Of a DNA stretch of 7,867 nt, positions 6,306 to 7,867 are shown in pieces; the stretch's first letter is position 1; each line of letters begins with the position of its first letter. The stretch covers positions 1 to 7,867 of the forward strand of contig CALMBS010000060.1 of assembly GCA_937860285.1 (NCBI GenBank), written 5' to 3'. The stretch comes from an uncultured Chloroflexota bacterium. GTDB taxonomy: Bacteria; Chloroflexota; Dehalococcoidia; UBA2247; RBG-13-53-26. The position numbers were made by a program, and so were the translations under genes. The notes under the pieces are model-generated. The model was given only the letters and a program-made list of their open reading frames with translations. It was not told where the DNA came from and searched no databases.

Positions 6306-6332
6306 GCCGCATCGGGGGACCCGCTATACAAT
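6304..6332 (+). promoter_or_regulatory. Promoter of mtaB, overlapping the upstream terminator
   Basis: TTGCCG (6304-6309, 4/6) is separated by 17 nt from TACAAT (6327-6332, 5/6). Transcription would start near 6339, about 17 nt before the ATG at 6356. The -35 box uses the last two Ts of the terminator T-tract, so the end of one unit and the start of the next are merged. Confidence 0.65.
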
Positions 6333-6355
6333 TGATTCCAGGCGGCCGCATTGTA

Positions 6356-7723
6356 ATGAGCAGAGTAGTGCTGGAGTCCCTGGGCTGCAAGCTGAACCAG
6401 GCGGAGATGGAGACCCTGGCAGAACGGCTGGCGGAACGGGGGCACGAGCTGGCGGGAAGCATTGCTGACGCCGATGTCTACGTCCTGAATACCTGCTCCG
6501 TGACCCACGTTGCCGACCGCAAGTCACGCCAGGCCCTGAGGGCAGCCAGACGCGCCCGCCCCGGCGTGCGGGTGGTGGCCGCCGGCTGCTACGCCAGCCG
6601 CGCGCCGGAGGAGCTGGGACAGCTGGGCGTGGTCGATGCCATCGTTGCCGGTTCCGAGGGAGACCGGCTGATGCAGGCCATTGAGGCGGCGCCATGCCCG
6701 CAGCCCGATGGCGCGCCATGCCCGCAGCCCGATGGCGGCGCCATGCACGGGCCTGAAGGCGGCGCCATGCACGGGCCTGAAGGCGGCGGACGCGTCCGGA
6801 CGGCCTGTCCGGACGCCGGCGCAAGGCGGGGCCGGACCCGCTCACTGGTCAAGATACAGGAAGGCTGCACCGATCTCTGCAGCTTCTGCGTGGTGCCCCA
6901 CACGCGGGGGCCGGGACGCAGCCGGCCTTCCGACGACGTTGTGGCCGAGGTCAGGGACAGGGCGGCCCGGGGATACCGGGAGGTGGTGCTCACCGGCACC
7001 AAGCTGGGCGACTACCGCGGCCACGGCGATGGCCGGTCGGGGTTGCCGGGTCTCGTCCGGCGCATCCTGGACCTGACCCCCGTGGAGCGCCTCCGTCTGT
7101 CTTCGGTGCAGCCAGCGGACCTCGTGCCGGATTTCCTGTCCCTGTGGCAGAGCGATCGCCTTTGCCCCCACCTGCACCTGCCGCTGCAGAGCGGCAGCGA
7201 CTCCATCCTGGTCCGGATGCACCGGCCATACTCGCGGGCCGGGTACCGGAGGGCCGTGGAGCGGGCCAGGGAGGCCATCCCCGACCTGTCCGTCACCACC
7301 GATGTGCTGGTGGGATTCCCCGGCGAGACGGAGGCGGAGTTCGAGGAAGGCCGCCGTTTTTGCGACGGAATGGGCTTCGCCGGCATTCACGTGTTCTCTT
7401 ACTCCAGGCGGCCCGGGACGGCCGCGGCCGCCATGCCCGCCCAGGTGCCCTATGAAACGAAGCGGCGGCGCAGTGACGCCATGGCCGCCCTGGCCCGGGA
7501 ATCCGGGGCCCGGTTCCGCGCCGGCTTCCTGGGGCGCACGCTGCCGGTCCTGTGGGAAGAGGCAGCGGCCGATGGGCTGTGGACCGGGTACACCGCCAAC
7601 TACCTCCGGGTGTATGCCCGCGGCCGCGGGGACATCGGCGGCAGAATACTGGCGGTGCGGATTACGGAGGAGTATTCTGATGGTGTGGGGGGTGAGATAA
7701 TGAACGGAGGTCATCATGGCTGA
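6356..7723 (+). CDS. mtaB: tRNA t6A37 methylthiotransferase MtaB (radical SAM)
   Basis: MtaB adds a methylthio group to t6A at position 37 of ANN-decoding tRNAs, giving ms2t6A. From ATG 6356 the protein has 455 aa. The N-terminal MTTase domain holds the three cluster cysteines: LGCKLNQAE (C11), NTCSVT (C47) and AAGCYAS (C78). The radical-SAM site is GCTDLCSFC (C171, C175, C178), followed by VVPHTRGPGRSR. HLHLPLQSGSDSILVRMHRPY (begins 272) and TTDVLVGFPGETE (314-326) are strongly MtaB-like. The C-terminal region (about 391-447) fits a TRAM tRNA-binding domain. LGCKLNQAE, where MiaB and RimO differ, favours MtaB. The frame opens earlier at TTG 6332, but that lies in the -10 box; ATG 6356 has a weak AGGCGG 10 nt upstream. 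The linker at 112-145 is an unusual repeat (separate entry). The stop overlaps the next gene by 8 nt. Confidence 0.93.
   Translation: MSRVVLESLGCKLNQAEMETLAERLAERGHELAGSIADADVYVLNTCSVTHVADRKSRQALRAARRARPGVRVVAAGCYASRAPEELGQLGVVDAIVAGSEGDRLMQAIEAAPCPQPDGAPCPQPDGGAMHGPEGGAMHGPEGGGRVRTACPDAGARRGRTRSLVKIQEGCTDLCSFCVVPHTRGPGRSRPSDDVVAEVRDRAARGYREVVLTGTKLGDYRGHGDGRSGLPGLVRRILDLTPVERLRLSSVQPADLVPDFLSLWQSDRLCPHLHLPLQSGSDSILVRMHRPYSRAGYRRAVERAREAIPDLSVTTDVLVGFPGETEAEFEEGRRFCDGMGFAGIHVFSYSRRPGTAAAAMPAQVPYETKRRRSDAMAALARESGARFRAGFLGRTLPVLWEEAAADGLWTGYTANYLRVYARGRGDIGGRILAVRITEEYSDGVGGEIMNGGHHG
6685..6781 (+). repeat. Four-unit 24-25-bp tandem repeat inside the mtaB linker
   Basis: There are two pairs of units: 6685-6709 and 6710-6733, then 6734-6757 and 6758-6781, with a partial unit after. 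All share a core GCGCCATGC. The first pair continues CCGCAGCCCGAT, the second pair ACGGGCCTGAA. The encoded octapeptides are (A/G)APCPQPD twice and GGAMHGPE twice. Because unit 2 is one base shorter at its head, the shared core is read in one frame in the first pair and another in the second. All units stay open and the gene frame is kept. Confidence 0.9.
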
Positions 7724-7867
7724 TATTCTGGATGAAGCCTCTTCTCTTATTGAGTGCAAGGAGTGTCCCTGGTACCGGGCCTGCGTGGTCCCCATGCGGT
7801 TCGGCACGGATGACCTGGTCCGGGAGATGAGGCAGTCCCCCCTCGGGGCCAGCTTCAGTCAGACCGG
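7716..7867 (+). CDS. Start of a small cysteine-containing protein of unknown function, cut by window edge
   Basis: Only the first 50 residues are visible. The ATG at 7716 has GGAGG 5 nt upstream and overlaps the last 8 nt of mtaB, so the two are probably co-transcribed and coupled. The protein begins MADILDEASSLIECKECPWY. It carries a Cys cluster C14-x2-C17-x5-C23, which could bind zinc or an iron-sulfur cluster if more ligands follow. There is no signal peptide or membrane segment in the visible part. I do not recognise the family with confidence. A role near tRNA modification is only suggested by position. Confidence 0.75.
   Translation, partial: MADILDEASSLIECKECPWYRACVVPMRFGTDDLVREMRQSPLGASFSQT

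Noticed and set aside
6332..6355. TTG start adding 8 residues to MtaB
   Set aside because: The TTG overlaps the likely -10 box, so it would not be transcribed from that promoter. Family homology starts at MSRVVLESLGCK.
5530..6468. Plus-strand open frame of 312 codons in another frame of the loader
   Set aside because: It reads through the second AAA+ module out of frame into mtaB. The in-frame product has intact Walker motifs.
4850..6508. Minus-strand open frame of 552 codons
   Set aside because: It is longer than the real gene opposite, but GC-rich codon bias leaves antisense frames open. It covers the AAA+ loader, the terminator and the start of mtaB, and its translation shows no motif.
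6685..6781. The mtaB repeat as a CRISPR array
   Set aside because: The units are directly adjacent with no unique spacers, and they lie inside a coding gene.

Overview
The window is GC-rich, densely packed bacterial chromosome with mostly housekeeping genes. Gene order and protein signatures suggest Chloroflexota, most likely a Dehalococcoidia-like lineage. The signs are rplI followed by dnaB, a DnaD-domain protein ending in a GKYGHxVxR-type tail, a DnaC-like protein with two ATPase modules, and mtaB. This placement rests on remembered family resemblance, not on a search.

Left part (1-2139, minus strand): a thiolase-fold protein of the HMG-CoA synthase family runs off the left edge, so its C-terminal part is missing. 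About 145 bp upstream lies a complete metallo-beta-lactamase-fold hydrolase. The thiolase-fold gene has its own likely promoter, with a perfect inverted repeat just after the -10 box. The residues I would expect for HMG-CoA synthase catalysis (Glu, Cys, His) all appear to be replaced.

Middle (2140-6305, plus strand): a divergent promoter region of about 150 bp separates the hydrolase from a tightly coupled operon. The operon is rplI (ribosomal protein bL9), dnaB (replicative helicase), a DnaD-domain protein and a DnaC/DnaI-like ATPase. Overlaps grow along it: 1, 35 and 86 nt. The rplI promoter lies so close to its ATG that the mRNA is probably leaderless. The last three genes look like a helicase plus helicase-loading module. 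The loader is unusual in carrying two consecutive AAA+ domains, both with intact Walker A and B motifs. A compound hairpin with a T-tract ends the operon.

Right part (6304-7867, plus strand): the next promoter overlaps this terminator and drives mtaB, a radical-SAM tRNA methylthiotransferase. Its interdomain linker holds a four-unit, 24-25-bp tandem repeat in two pairs, whose shared core is read in two frames. The start of a small cysteine-containing protein overlaps the end of mtaB and leaves the window.

I see no CRISPR array, insertion sequence, phage gene, tRNA or rRNA. The features most worth checking are the double-ATPase loader, the catalytically altered thiolase-fold protein and the repeat inside mtaB.
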